From the NCBI RefSeq assembly GCF_001426865.1, contig NZ_LMFO01000030.1, positions 1 through 64,000 of the forward strand: a stretch of 64,000 nt of DNA, read 5' to 3'. The position numbers and the translations under genes are program-made. The DNA comes from Paenibacillus sp. Root52 (GTDB taxonomy: Bacteria > Bacillota > Bacilli > Paenibacillales > Paenibacillaceae). Shown in pieces: positions 36,179 through 44,207 of the stretch (the first letter of the stretch is position 1; each line of letters starts with the position of its first letter). The notes under the pieces are model-generated. The model saw nothing but the letters and a program-made list of their open reading frames with translations. It was not told the DNA's origin and searched no databases.

Positions 36179-36402
36179 TTACAATGTCTGACCAGCATCG
36201 ACTGTTATTAATTGTCCTGTCATGGAGGGTTGTTCGAGAACGGCGCAGATCATATGGGCGATATCTTCACGGGAACGGGAATAGTTGACAACAACCTTCG
36301 CACCTCGTTCAGCCAAAAGTATGCTGGTTTCTCGTCCGATGCCTGTACCACCTCCAGTAATAAAACCACTTGCTCTGTCCAGCTATTGTGATGATTTTCC
36401 AT
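36179..36402 (-). pseudogene. Remnant of a short-chain dehydrogenase/reductase gene
   Basis: Read on the minus strand, AGGAGG is followed by ATG and MENHHNSWTEQVV. After one missing base in a T run the frame continues as FITGGGTGIGRETSILLAERG and AKVVVNYSRSR, the SDR cofactor-binding start. The next residues are EDIAHMICAVLEQPSMTGQL then ITVDAGQTL and a stop, the normal SDR C-terminus. About 170-180 central residues, with the Ser-Tyr-Lys catalytic site, are absent. The span of 224 bp is not a multiple of three, in line with a one-base frameshift. The ribosome site is intact. Confidence 0.85.
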
Positions 36403-36457
36403 ACTTATACATCCTCCTAGGGTGACACAGCGATATGCTGTATCCAGATACCCTCAA

Positions 36458-36487
36458 TTGTAGGACTGATCTGTCATACTGTATAAT
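36458..36487 (+). promoter_or_regulatory. Candidate promoter of the LysR gene
   Basis: TTGTAG at 36458-36463 and a perfect TATAAT at 36482-36487 are 18 nt apart. Transcription would begin within the adjacent palindrome, which would allow autorepression. Confidence 0.55.
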
Positions 36488-36492
36488 GATTG

Positions 36493-36514
36493 TTAATGAT
36501 CTTGGTATCATTAA
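36493..36514. promoter_or_regulatory. Operator-like palindrome of the LysR regulator
   Basis: TTAATGAT and ATCATTAA are exact inverted repeats separated by CTTGGT. The AT-rich dyad between divergent genes fits the T-N11-A binding sites of LysR regulators. Confidence 0.6.
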
Positions 36515-36547
36515 TAGTGATGTCAGGTGAGGAGGATAGTTCATCAT

Positions 36548-37429
36548 ATGGAGAGCGGAGATCTACGAATATTTCAATATGTAGCCCAGGAGGGCAATTT
36601 GACCAAGGCAGCGGAGCGCCTGGGATATGTGCAGTCCAATGTCACAGCGAGAATCAAATACTTGGAGGCAGAGGTCGGTACATTACTGTTCATTCGTCAT
36701 AATCGGGGGATGACGTTATCTCCTGCGGGGGAGTTGCTGCTTACCTATGCGGATAAGATTATCGGATTGTTGAATGAAGCAGAGAAAGCACTATGTGCCA
36801 CCAATGAGCCAACAGGCCCGCTACGAATAGGCTCTACACAGACAGCTGCGGCTGTGCGATTGCCAGAGCTGTTTGCGAGTTATTATACGCTGTATCCATC
36901 GGTTTCCCTGTCATTAAGCACAGGCAACTCACAGTATCTAATGGATCAGGTGCTGGGTTATGAGCTGGAAGGAGCCTTTATAGGCTGTTCATGTGATCAT
37001 CCTGATCTCTCTGCGGTACCCGTCTACGACGAGGAATTATTTATTGTATCCTCTGGCATTCGTCCAGAGAATCAAGAACTCGTTGAGAAGCCTGTTTTGG
37101 TATACAGCATGGGATGCTCCTATCGTCAAATTTTAGAAGATTGGTTACGAAGCAACGGTGTTAATGGTCCCGTAATTATGGAGTTTGGTACCCTTGAAGC
37201 CATTATCAGTGGGGTTACTTCAGGTATGGGGATTTCTTTGTTACCTGAAATTGTGATTCGGCAACATCTGCAACAAGGATTACTGCGTAAACATCCACTT
37301 CCTTTGGGTATGAATCATATGATGACGTATTTTATCACTCGCAAAGATGCCTTTGTTAGTAGTGCTCTACGTGCATTTATGGATTTGCTACCGAAAGAAT
37401 ATGATATGATAGAGAGTACAGGTCATTAG
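36548..37429 (+). CDS. LysR family transcriptional regulator
   Basis: The 293-residue protein has an N-terminal winged helix-turn-helix (LRIFQYVAQEGNLTKAAERLGYVQSNVTARIKYLEAEVG) and a C-terminal periplasmic-binding-like effector domain with GPLRIGSTQTAAAVRLPEL and GVTSGMGISLLPE. It is divergent from the SDR remnant and EamA gene and so is their likely regulator. The ATG at 36548 is 12 nt after AGGAGG. rarA begins 18 nt downstream. Effector unknown. Confidence 0.9.
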   Translation: MESGDLRIFQYVAQEGNLTKAAERLGYVQSNVTARIKYLEAEVGTLLFIRHNRGMTLSPAGELLLTYADKIIGLLNEAEKALCATNEPTGPLRIGSTQTAAAVRLPELFASYYTLYPSVSLSLSTGNSQYLMDQVLGYELEGAFIGCSCDHPDLSAVPVYDEELFIVSSGIRPENQELVEKPVLVYSMGCSYRQILEDWLRSNGVNGPVIMEFGTLEAIISGVTSGMGISLLPEIVIRQHLQQGLLRKHPLPLGMNHMMTYFITRKDAFVSSALRAFMDLLPKEYDMIESTGH

Positions 37430-37447
37430 TTAAGGAAGTGATAGATC

Positions 37448-38755
37448 ATGGATTTATTTTCATTTCAACAAGATTCACAGCCACAGGCAAGACTGCTCGC
37501 TGACCGGATGCGGCCAGAGCAGCTTGATGAATATATTGGACAAGAACACATTATCGGACAGGGGAAGCTGCTGCGACGTGCGATCGAAGCGGATCAGATT
37601 TCCTCGATTTTATTATACGGCCCTCCAGGCTGTGGTAAGACAACTCTTGCTAACATCATCTCCAAGCATACACAGGGTCAATTTGTGCGTCTCAACGCAG
37701 TGGATGCCTCTGTCAAAGATGTGCGTGAAGTGATAGAACAGGCGCAGACGAACAAACAGCTGTATGGAACCAAAACGATTCTATTTCTGGATGAGGTTCA
37801 TCGCTTCAATAGCTCTAGACAGGATGCTCTTCTTCCAGCAGTGGAGAAAGGCACCATTATTTTTATTGGGGCTACGACGGAGAATCCTTTTCACTATGTC
37901 AATGGAGCCTTAATGAGTCGTTCCACCCTGTTCCAGTTGGAGTCCTTAAACAAGGAGCATTCTCTGATTGCGATGCGTCGTGCGCTTACGGATGCAGACA
38001 AAGGGCTGGGCTTCATGGAGCTGCAGGTAGACGAGGAAGCACTGGAGCATATCGCTACGATGGCTAATGGGGATATTCGCCGAGCGTTAAATGCATTTGA
38101 ACTGGCTGCCCTGACGACGCCACCGGAGAAGGATGGTACGATTCATATTACGCTTGGTGTAGCGGAGGAGTCGATTCGGCGTCCCATTGTAAAAGCGGAT
38201 GAATCAACGCAGTATGATGTGTTATCTGCCTTCCACAAGAGCATTCGTGGTTCTAGTGATGCGGCATTATTCTGGTTTTTATATGCAGTTGAGAAACTCG
38301 GCATGGATCCGATGACGTTTATTCGTCGCCTGATTGCAGCGAGCAGTGAGGACATTGGACTTGCTAACCCACAAGCGATGACACAAGCCATTGGCGCATT
38401 GGATGCATATCGGAACAACGGATGGCCGGAAGCCAAGCTGAACATTGCCCAAGCGATTCTATTTGCGGTAGAGAGCCCTAAATCGAATGCGGTGTATACG
38501 GCCATATCCAAAGCGATGAATGCCATCGATGAAGTGAAATCGGCAGAGGTTCCCCTTCATTTGAGGGATACCCATTACTCAGGCGCGGTGAAACTTGGAC
38601 ATCAAGGATATCAATATCCTCATAACTATCCAGGTCATTATGTGAAGCAGGAATACCTACCTAAGCAACTATCACGTCGTGTATTTTACGAAGCGACAGA
38701 GCAGGGGAATGAATCGAAAATTCGGCTGAATCAACAACGGCGCAGAGACCTGTAG
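37448..38755 (+). CDS. rarA: Replication-associated recombination ATPase RarA (MgsA)
   Basis: This AAA+ protein of 435 residues is related to clamp loaders and RuvB. It begins with MDLFSFQ, has Walker A GPPGCGKTT, Walker B ILFLDEVHRFN, sensor 1 IGATTENPF, a lid domain (NGDIRRALNAFELA) and the C-terminal tetramerisation domain ending HYVKQEYLPKQLSRRVFYEATEQGNE. RarA acts at stalled replication forks. B. subtilis yrvN occupies the same region. Confidence 0.94.
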   Translation: MDLFSFQQDSQPQARLLADRMRPEQLDEYIGQEHIIGQGKLLRRAIEADQISSILLYGPPGCGKTTLANIISKHTQGQFVRLNAVDASVKDVREVIEQAQTNKQLYGTKTILFLDEVHRFNSSRQDALLPAVEKGTIIFIGATTENPFHYVNGALMSRSTLFQLESLNKEHSLIAMRRALTDADKGLGFMELQVDEEALEHIATMANGDIRRALNAFELAALTTPPEKDGTIHITLGVAEESIRRPIVKADESTQYDVLSAFHKSIRGSSDAALFWFLYAVEKLGMDPMTFIRRLIAASSEDIGLANPQAMTQAIGALDAYRNNGWPEAKLNIAQAILFAVESPKSNAVYTAISKAMNAIDEVKSAEVPLHLRDTHYSGAVKLGHQGYQYPHNYPGHYVKQEYLPKQLSRRVFYEATEQGNESKIRLNQQRRRDL

Positions 38756-38757
38756 TC

Positions 38758-39156
38758 ATGAAAGAATTCATATATGTGGCGTGTGGTGGATTGGTAGGAA
38801 CACTTACCCGGTATGGAGTACAGGTCTGGATGCCTGCAGCGAATGAAGGTTTTCCTTGGGCGGTACTGTTGATTAATGCGCTTGGAAGCTTGTTTCTTGG
38901 GTGGTTCTTCACCATTGCTATTCCGGGTAAAATAACACCTCAACTCCGCCTAGCGATCGGCACTGGTTTTACGGGGGCATTCACTACATTCTCCACGTTT
39001 AGTCTAGATATCGTACGATTGTTCGACGGAGGATTATGGGAAAGAGCTCTGATATACCTGTTCGTTACTTTGGTTATGGGTCTACTTCTCTGTGGACTTG
39101 GCATCAAGATTGGACATCGTATGCTCAGCAAATCATCGGCAGGAGGTGCTTCATGA
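38758..39156 (+). CDS. crcB1: Fluoride efflux channel subunit CrcB (first copy)
   Basis: The 132-residue Fluc-family protein has four helices and the signature GGLVGTLTRYGVQ, FPWAVLLINALGSLFLG and GTGFTGAFTTFSTFSLD (the TFSTF pore motif). Bacillales often have two different copies that pair as dual-topology subunits. It starts 2 nt after the rarA stop and no fluoride riboswitch is seen, so expression probably depends on read-through from rarA. Confidence 0.93.
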   Translation: MKEFIYVACGGLVGTLTRYGVQVWMPAANEGFPWAVLLINALGSLFLGWFFTIAIPGKITPQLRLAIGTGFTGAFTTFSTFSLDIVRLFDGGLWERALIYLFVTLVMGLLLCGLGIKIGHRMLSKSSAGGAS

Positions 39157-39509
39157 TCCTGTGGATTGGGTGTGCAGGTATGGTGGGTGCGCTGCTTCGT
39201 TATAGCCTGGGAAAATGGATCTCGGGCTCCGTCGGTACGGGGTTTCCATGGGGAACCTGGATGATTAATATTAGTGGTTCTCTATTACTGGGTTTGCTGT
39301 ATGGCTGGCATCAGTCGGCTATAATACCGGATTGGTTATGGGTGGTAGGGGGTACAGGTTTTTGCGGAGCGTATACCACCTTCTCCACCTTCGGGTATGA
39401 AACACTTGGCTTATTGAATCAATCGCGTTATGCCAGAGCTGCGGTGTACGTCGTTAGTTCGGTCGTGCTAGGTGTTGCTGCTGCTTATGTAGGAACCTGG
39501 ATCGTTTGA
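39153..39509 (+). CDS. crcB2: Fluoride efflux channel subunit CrcB (second copy)
   Basis: The 118-residue second Fluc subunit has CAGMVGALLRYSLGKW, FPWGTWMINISGSLLLGLL and GTGFCGAYTTFSTFGYE. It begins by ATGA overlap with the first copy; AGGAGG lies 6 nt upstream. The pair probably forms the channel together, or each forms homodimers; this cannot be told from sequence. Confidence 0.93.
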   Translation: MILWIGCAGMVGALLRYSLGKWISGSVGTGFPWGTWMINISGSLLLGLLYGWHQSAIIPDWLWVVGGTGFCGAYTTFSTFGYETLGLLNQSRYARAAVYVVSSVVLGVAAAYVGTWIV

Positions 39510-39573
39510 CGAACGAGGAAATCAGACGGGTTGCCAAAATAGAAAAATTAATTTTTTTGCAATAAAAAGCAGG

Positions 39574-39617
39574 AAAAAAGCCATCTCTCATGGTATACAT
39601 GAAAGGTGGCTTTTCTT
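39574..39617. terminator. Bidirectional terminator between crcB2 and mnmA
   Basis: AAAAGCCAT...CATG and CATG...GTGGCTTTT form an imperfect long hairpin with A before and T after, between two convergent genes. Confidence 0.7.
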
Positions 39618-39693
39618 ATCGAGATACAAGGCTTTCTTTATGATAATGGAAGAACTGTGCAAACAGTCCTAAACTACATCATAACGCCATTTG

Positions 39694-40818
39694 TTATTGC
39701 ATTGCGGGTACAGGTACCTTTTGCACTTGATCAATGGTTCCACCGCCCAGGCATACTTCTCCGTCGTAGAAAACGACAGCTTGTCCTGGTGTAATGGCTT
39801 TTTGCTGTTGGTCAAATTGTACATCGACACTACCGTCTGCTTGCCATGTCAGCGTTACGCCTTGATCTGGCTGGCGATAGCGGAATTTTGCGGTACAGCG
39901 GAATGGAACGTTAGGCACCTTCTCGGCGCCGGCAATCCAGTTTACACCGGTTGCTGTGAGACCTGTTGAGTACAAGCTTGCATGGGCATCGCCCTGTACA
40001 ACGAGCAATTGATTACGCTCTAGATCCTTATCAGCAACAAACCAAGGCTCTCCATTACCAGACCCACCAATACCGAGACCTTGGCGCTGTCCAAGTGTGT
40101 AGTACATTAGGCCATCATGACGACCTTTGACTTCACCAGTAACGATATCGACCATATCTCCACCTTTGGCAGGTAGGTAGTTACTCAGGAACTCTTTGAA
40201 GTTGCGCTCGCCAATAAAGCAGACACCTGTACTATCTTTTTTCTTCGCAGTGTACAGACCGGCTGCTTCAGCAATTTTGCGTACTTCCGGTTTAGGAAGA
40301 TGACCGATCGGGAACATTGCTTTGGATAGCTGGTTCTGATTGAGAGCGTTAAGGAAATAGGTCTGATCCTTGTTATTGTCTACACCACGTAGCAGTTTGA
40401 ATTGACCATCCTCTTCAACAAGGCGGGCGTAGTGACCTGTTGCTACATAATCTGCACCCAGATCAAGCGCTTTGTTCAGGAATTCGCCGAACTTGATCTC
40501 ACGATTACACATGACATCAGGATTTGGCGTGCGACCTGACTTATATTCATCAAGGAAATAGGAAAATACTTTATCAAAGTATTCTTTCTCGAAGTTGACA
40601 GTGTAGTATGGAATGCCGATCTGTTCACAAACCCGGCGCACATCCTCTGAATCTTCTTCAGCGGTACAGTGGCCGAACTCGTCTGTGTCATCCCAGTTTT
40701 TCATGAAAATGCCGATGACATCGTATCCTTGCTCTTTCAATAAGAGTGCAGTTACGGAAGAATCGACACCTCCGGACATGCCAACGACGACCCGTGTATT
40801 TTCAATTGTTTTGGACAT
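39694..40818 (-). CDS. mnmA: tRNA-uridine 2-sulfurtransferase MnmA
   Basis: MnmA puts sulfur on C2 of wobble U34 in tRNA-Lys, -Glu and -Gln. The 374-residue protein has the PP-loop GMSGGVDSSVTALLLKEQGYDVIG, the catalytic Cys in NPDVMCNREIKFG, the second active Cys in STGVCFIGERNF, and the FRYRQPDQGV C-terminal domain. In B. subtilis mnmA lies directly behind the desulfurase yrvO on the same strand; here it faces the other way and is separated from it by cymR. ATG 40818 matches the family start; its ribosome site (GGTGAT) is weak. Confidence 0.95.
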   Translation of the reverse strand: MSKTIENTRVVVGMSGGVDSSVTALLLKEQGYDVIGIFMKNWDDTDEFGHCTAEEDSEDVRRVCEQIGIPYYTVNFEKEYFDKVFSYFLDEYKSGRTPNPDVMCNREIKFGEFLNKALDLGADYVATGHYARLVEEDGQFKLLRGVDNNKDQTYFLNALNQNQLSKAMFPIGHLPKPEVRKIAEAAGLYTAKKKDSTGVCFIGERNFKEFLSNYLPAKGGDMVDIVTGEVKGRHDGLMYYTLGQRQGLGIGGSGNGEPWFVADKDLERNQLLVVQGDAHASLYSTGLTATGVNWIAGAEKVPNVPFRCTAKFRYRQPDQGVTLTWQADGSVDVQFDQQQKAITPGQAVVFYDGEVCLGGGTIDQVQKVPVPAMQ

Positions 40819-41256
40819 CGTTATCACCACTTCTATATATAAATGTGTTTCGTTCTCGTTCCTTATCATATCAGAAAGTGCAAGCCTCGGAGCATCCTCT
40901 TTCTAATAGGGTAAGAAACATTTTCGCTGAAAGCGATCAAGCTTCTGTGAAGCACGTCAATGGACGCTTTTCTTATTTTAGCATAACCTGGTCTAAGTTA
41001 CGATACACCCGGCCAATTTTGGATAGTGTCCACTGTAGGCGTACATTTTTTGAAAATCGTCAATCTTTGTTTTCCATAACGCAGACAGATATGTTAACAT
41101 TAGCTGAGGGTTATGATCGGAATACGTAGGATTAGAAGTATAAGACCTGTATTTTCCCATTCTTAACCACACAATAAGGGAAAGACGGTCATGAATCACA
41201 TAGGGTAAGTTAAGATTTATCGTGCGTTTTTTCGAAAATTGAAAGAGGTGACTCCT
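40819..41256. other. Intergenic region between mnmA and cymR
   Basis: This 438-nt divergent promoter region has no convincing open frame. Two tiny hairpins, CGCT-GAA-AGCG and GCTTC-TGT-GAAGC, lie close together (about 40928-40954). I could not place a firm promoter for either gene nor a CymR-type operator. Confidence 0.5.
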
Positions 41257-41676
41257 TTGAAGATATCAACAAAAGGCCGTTACGGTCTCACAATCATGAT
41301 GGAGCTGGCTGCAAGAACAGGCGAAGGCCCTACATCACTTAAAAGCATTGCCGAGCGCAACCAGCTCTCTGAGCATTATCTGGAGCAACTGATCGCTCCG
41401 TTGCGTAATGCAGGACTTGTTAAAAGTATTCGTGGTGCGTACGGTGGCTACATTCTGGCAGGCGATCCTGCGACAGTAACTGCAGGTGACGTGATTCGCG
41501 TTCTGGAAGGGCCGATCTCTCCGGTGGACTTCACCGAAGAAGATGACCCGGCTAAGCGGGATCTATGGCTGCGTATTCGTGATAGCATTGCAGAGGTACT
41601 GGATTCCACGACATTGAAAGATCTTATTACGTTTGAGGATCAGGAGAAAAAAGACAGCTATATGTTCTACATTTAA
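41257..41676 (+). CDS. cymR: Rrf2 family cysteine-metabolism repressor CymR
   Basis: The 139-residue protein (138 in B. subtilis) begins MKISTKGRYGLTIMMELA and has a winged helix with SLKSIAERNQLSEHYLEQLI and SIRGAYGGYILA, ending SYMFYI as in B. subtilis CymR. It lacks the three Cys of iron-sulfur IscR relatives. In B. subtilis it represses cysteine-uptake and synthesis genes when bound to CysK. The TTG start at 41257 has AGAGGTGA upstream; the reported upstream ATG frame is not needed. It precedes a desulfurase gene. Confidence 0.93.
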   Translation: MKISTKGRYGLTIMMELAARTGEGPTSLKSIAERNQLSEHYLEQLIAPLRNAGLVKSIRGAYGGYILAGDPATVTAGDVIRVLEGPISPVDFTEEDDPAKRDLWLRIRDSIAEVLDSTTLKDLITFEDQEKKDSYMFYI

Positions 41677-41727
41677 TGAAATGTTCCATATCTAAATAAG
41701 ATGACGAGCATCAGAGATCACACATAT

Positions 41728-41750
41728 AAAGCCCCCATTATGGGGGCTTT
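41728..41750 (+). terminator. Terminator after cymR
   Basis: A 10-bp perfect stem AAAGCCCCCA/TGGGGGCTTT with a 3-nt loop. The T tract is only that of the stem end, so termination may be partial and allow read-through to the desulfurase gene. Confidence 0.65.
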
Positions 41751-41835
41751 AGCCATGCAACGAGCTATTTAAGCATATTTGTACATGTGAATTTAATTGC
41801 GAATTCGTACTTTAACGATAACGGAGTGAAGTGAA

Positions 41836-42987
41836 ATGCAAAGAATCTACCTGGATCACGCTGCATCCACACCAATGCATCCACAAGTCGCAGAAGCGAT
41901 GATGAAAGTTATGACAGAGCAATATGGGAATGCGTCTAGTATTCATGCATTTGGACGTGATGCCAAACGTGTTGTCAGCGGCTCAAGAGATGCTGTAGCC
42001 AAGGCTTTGGGCTGTTTGCCGGATGAGCTAGTGTTCACTGGAGGTGGAACGGAAAGTGATAATCTAGCTATTTTTGGTGCGGTGTCAGCAAGAAAAGATC
42101 GTGGACGTCATGTCATTACAACGGAGATTGAACATCATGCCGTATTGCATACTTGTCAAGAATTGGAGCGTCAAGGATACGAAGTAACTTATCTGCCTGT
42201 TGATCAACACGGAAGAATTAACGTGGATGAGTTACGTGATGCTATTCGTCCAGACACGATTTTAATTACGATTATGTTTGCCAACAATGAAGTAGGTACA
42301 ATTCAGCCTATACGTGAGATTGGTGAGGTTGCAAGACAACATGATATCTGGTTCCATACCGATGCGGTTCAAGCATTGGGTACACAACAAATTTCCTGTC
42401 ATGACTTGCCTGTGGATTTGATTAGTTTCTCTGCTCACAAAATCAATGGGCCACAAGGTGTCGGTGCACTCTATGTGCGGCGTGGCGTTGTACTGGAAGC
42501 AAGAGCACATGGAGGGTTGCAGGAGCGGCAGAGACGTGCAGGTACAGAGAATATGGCTGGCATTGCCGGATTCGCTGAAGCATTACGACTTGTTTCGGCA
42601 GAACAACAAGTGCGTTACGAGCATGATCTGCAGCTTAGAGCATTGTTGTTTCAACAATTGGAGGAGCACGTGGGGGCAGAGCATTTTCATGTGAACGGCC
42701 ATCCTGAATTCACGCTTCCCAACATTATAAATATTAGCTTCCCTGAAGTGTCCACGGAAACGATGTTAATGAACCTCGATATGGAGGGGATTGCTGTTGC
42801 CAGCGGCTCGGCATGTACATCAGGTTCTCTTGAATTGTCCCATGTGCTCAAAGCGATGAAGCTTCCAGAAGCATTTTTGCATTCAGCGATTCGGTTTAGC
42901 TGGGGATTGGGTAATACTACGGAAGAAATCAGGATAACCGCCGAAAAAATTGGAACCATTCTTGGGCGACTGCGTAATAGACCCTAA
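41836..42987 (+). CDS. Cysteine desulfurase (YrvO/IscS-like)
   Basis: This PLP enzyme of 383 residues begins IYLDHAASTPMHPQV and has TEIEHHAVLHTC, the PLP lysine in SFSAHKINGPQGVG and the active Cys in VASGSACTSGSLE. It removes sulfur from cysteine as a persulfide. In B. subtilis YrvO donates this sulfur to MnmA, whose gene lies just upstream on the other strand. Position after cymR is the same as in B. subtilis. Confidence 0.93.
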   Translation: MQRIYLDHAASTPMHPQVAEAMMKVMTEQYGNASSIHAFGRDAKRVVSGSRDAVAKALGCLPDELVFTGGGTESDNLAIFGAVSARKDRGRHVITTEIEHHAVLHTCQELERQGYEVTYLPVDQHGRINVDELRDAIRPDTILITIMFANNEVGTIQPIREIGEVARQHDIWFHTDAVQALGTQQISCHDLPVDLISFSAHKINGPQGVGALYVRRGVVLEARAHGGLQERQRRAGTENMAGIAGFAEALRLVSAEQQVRYEHDLQLRALLFQQLEEHVGAEHFHVNGHPEFTLPNIINISFPEVSTETMLMNLDMEGIAVASGSACTSGSLELSHVLKAMKLPEAFLHSAIRFSWGLGNTTEEIRITAEKIGTILGRLRNRP

Positions 42988-43152
42988 GGGGATCTTTACA
43001 CATGGGACATAAGGAGGGAAGAAGTTCCATTTCATCGGTTGGATAGAGCGGTTTGGATGTTGGTATCTGATTGCCATTCATAAGCTTTGGGCATACCTAA
43101 CAATGATAGCACCGCGCCTATTTAATGATAAGAAGATGAGGGGGACCCTACG

Positions 43153-43674
43153 ATGAAGCTTCAGGAAATGATCGGTCTAGCTGTTTTTGATGTTGAGGAT
43201 GGCAAACAGGTCGGCAAAATCCAGGATTTCATTGTGAGTGACGATTGGAAAATTGAAGGCATTGAACTTGAGAACAAAGGCCTGTTTACCAGTCATGTCA
43301 AAATCGTGCAGTGGCAAGATATCGTTGCCTACGGCGAAGATGCCGTCATGATCCGTAATCAACAGGCTGTCCGCAAGACGGGAGCCGACGACATAAAACA
43401 TACGTACCTTCTCGGTCAGTCTAAATTGAAGGAGAGAAATGTACTTACTGAAGAGGGTTTGTTATTAGGACGAATCTCTGATGTTTATTTTGACCAAGAG
43501 TTGGGAAATACAATAATAGGGATTGAAATTACGGACGGGTTCGTGTCCGATCTGATTGAGGGCCGTAAATGGCTGCCATGTACAAGCGATATGTCTATCG
43601 GGGAAAATGCCGTTATGGTACCTCCACTGAGTGAGCAGCGCTTGGAAAATGCCATTCATTCTGTTAATGGATAG
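43153..43674 (+). CDS. PRC-barrel domain protein (YrrD-like)
   Basis: The 173 residues hold two PRC-barrel repeats: MKLQEMIGLAVFDVEDGKQVGKIQDFIV and, after about residue 90, LKERNVLTEEGLLLGRISDVYFD. B. subtilis YrrD is similar and lies in the same region. The function is not established; PRC barrels often bind proteins or RNA. AGGGGGA lies 8 nt before the ATG. The 165-nt gap before it shows no gene. Confidence 0.85.
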   Translation: MKLQEMIGLAVFDVEDGKQVGKIQDFIVSDDWKIEGIELENKGLFTSHVKIVQWQDIVAYGEDAVMIRNQQAVRKTGADDIKHTYLLGQSKLKERNVLTEEGLLLGRISDVYFDQELGNTIIGIEITDGFVSDLIEGRKWLPCTSDMSIGENAVMVPPLSEQRLENAIHSVNG

Positions 43675-43684
43675 GTGAATGAAT

Positions 43685-43894
43685 ATGAAATGTCCAAACT
43701 GTAGTTCCAAAGATATCGGGAAAATTGGTTCCCACCAGTTTTATTGCTGGGGTTGCTTTATCGAATTAACGGTGAACGGAGAGAAGATGTCTGTGTATCA
43801 GGTAGAAGAAGACGGCACACTTAGCTCACTCGATGACTTGTTCTTCGGTGAAGAGTTGCCACAAGACTTCCCTCACCTGCATGCTTCTTCTTAA
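43685..43894 (+). CDS. Small zinc-ribbon protein
   Basis: The 69-residue protein starts MKCPNCSSKDIGKIGSHQFYCWGC, two CxxC knuckles that would bind one zinc. A short acidic tail follows. AGGTGA is 6 nt before ATG 43685; ATG 43679 touches the site. It follows the PRC-barrel gene by 10 nt, so the two are co-transcribed. No function known to me. Confidence 0.8.
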   Translation: MKCPNCSSKDIGKIGSHQFYCWGCFIELTVNGEKMSVYQVEEDGTLSSLDDLFFGEELPQDFPHLHASS

Positions 43895-44040
43895 AGTCAA
43901 AGAACTTCCTCTATATGTGGTTTGATGACAGTTTATGTCGTTAAATGCTGTTGCGATACGCGGAACAGGGCATATAGATGTGTGGTTACATAGTAATTCA
44001 TAGAGTATGCCATATATATGCTCGACCGGATTACAACATG

Positions 44041-44072
44041 CGTCTCTTTCATGAGAAGGAGGCGTTTTTTTT
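44041..44072 (+). terminator. Terminator before the AI-2E transporter gene
   Basis: A 10-bp stem CGTCTCTTTC/GAAGGAGGCG (two G-T pairs) with an ATGA loop is followed by eight T. The region 43895-44040 shows no gene. Confidence 0.85.
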
Positions 44073-44127
44073 GCGTTTAGATATAGTGCATGTTCAAAAT
44101 GCGGTAAAAGATGCACTTCAGCGAGTT

Positions 44128-44156
44128 TTGAGACATGTCCTGTTAATAAATATTCT
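44128..44156 (+). promoter_or_regulatory. Sigma-A promoter of the AI-2E transporter gene
   Basis: TTGAGA (44128-44133) and TATTCT (44151-44156) are 17 nt apart, 51 nt before the GTG start. Confidence 0.6.
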
Positions 44157-44207
44157 CTTTCCTACATATACTGACTTTCAGAGCCAGTCCAAAAGGGAGA
44201 GATACAA

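Noticed and set aside
38700..38760. Fluoride riboswitch before crcB
   Set aside because: crcB1 starts 2 nt after rarA and there is no room or matching sequence.
43010..43050. 14-codon ORF after the cysteine desulfurase gene
   Set aside because: Too short, no distinct features and no conservation information.
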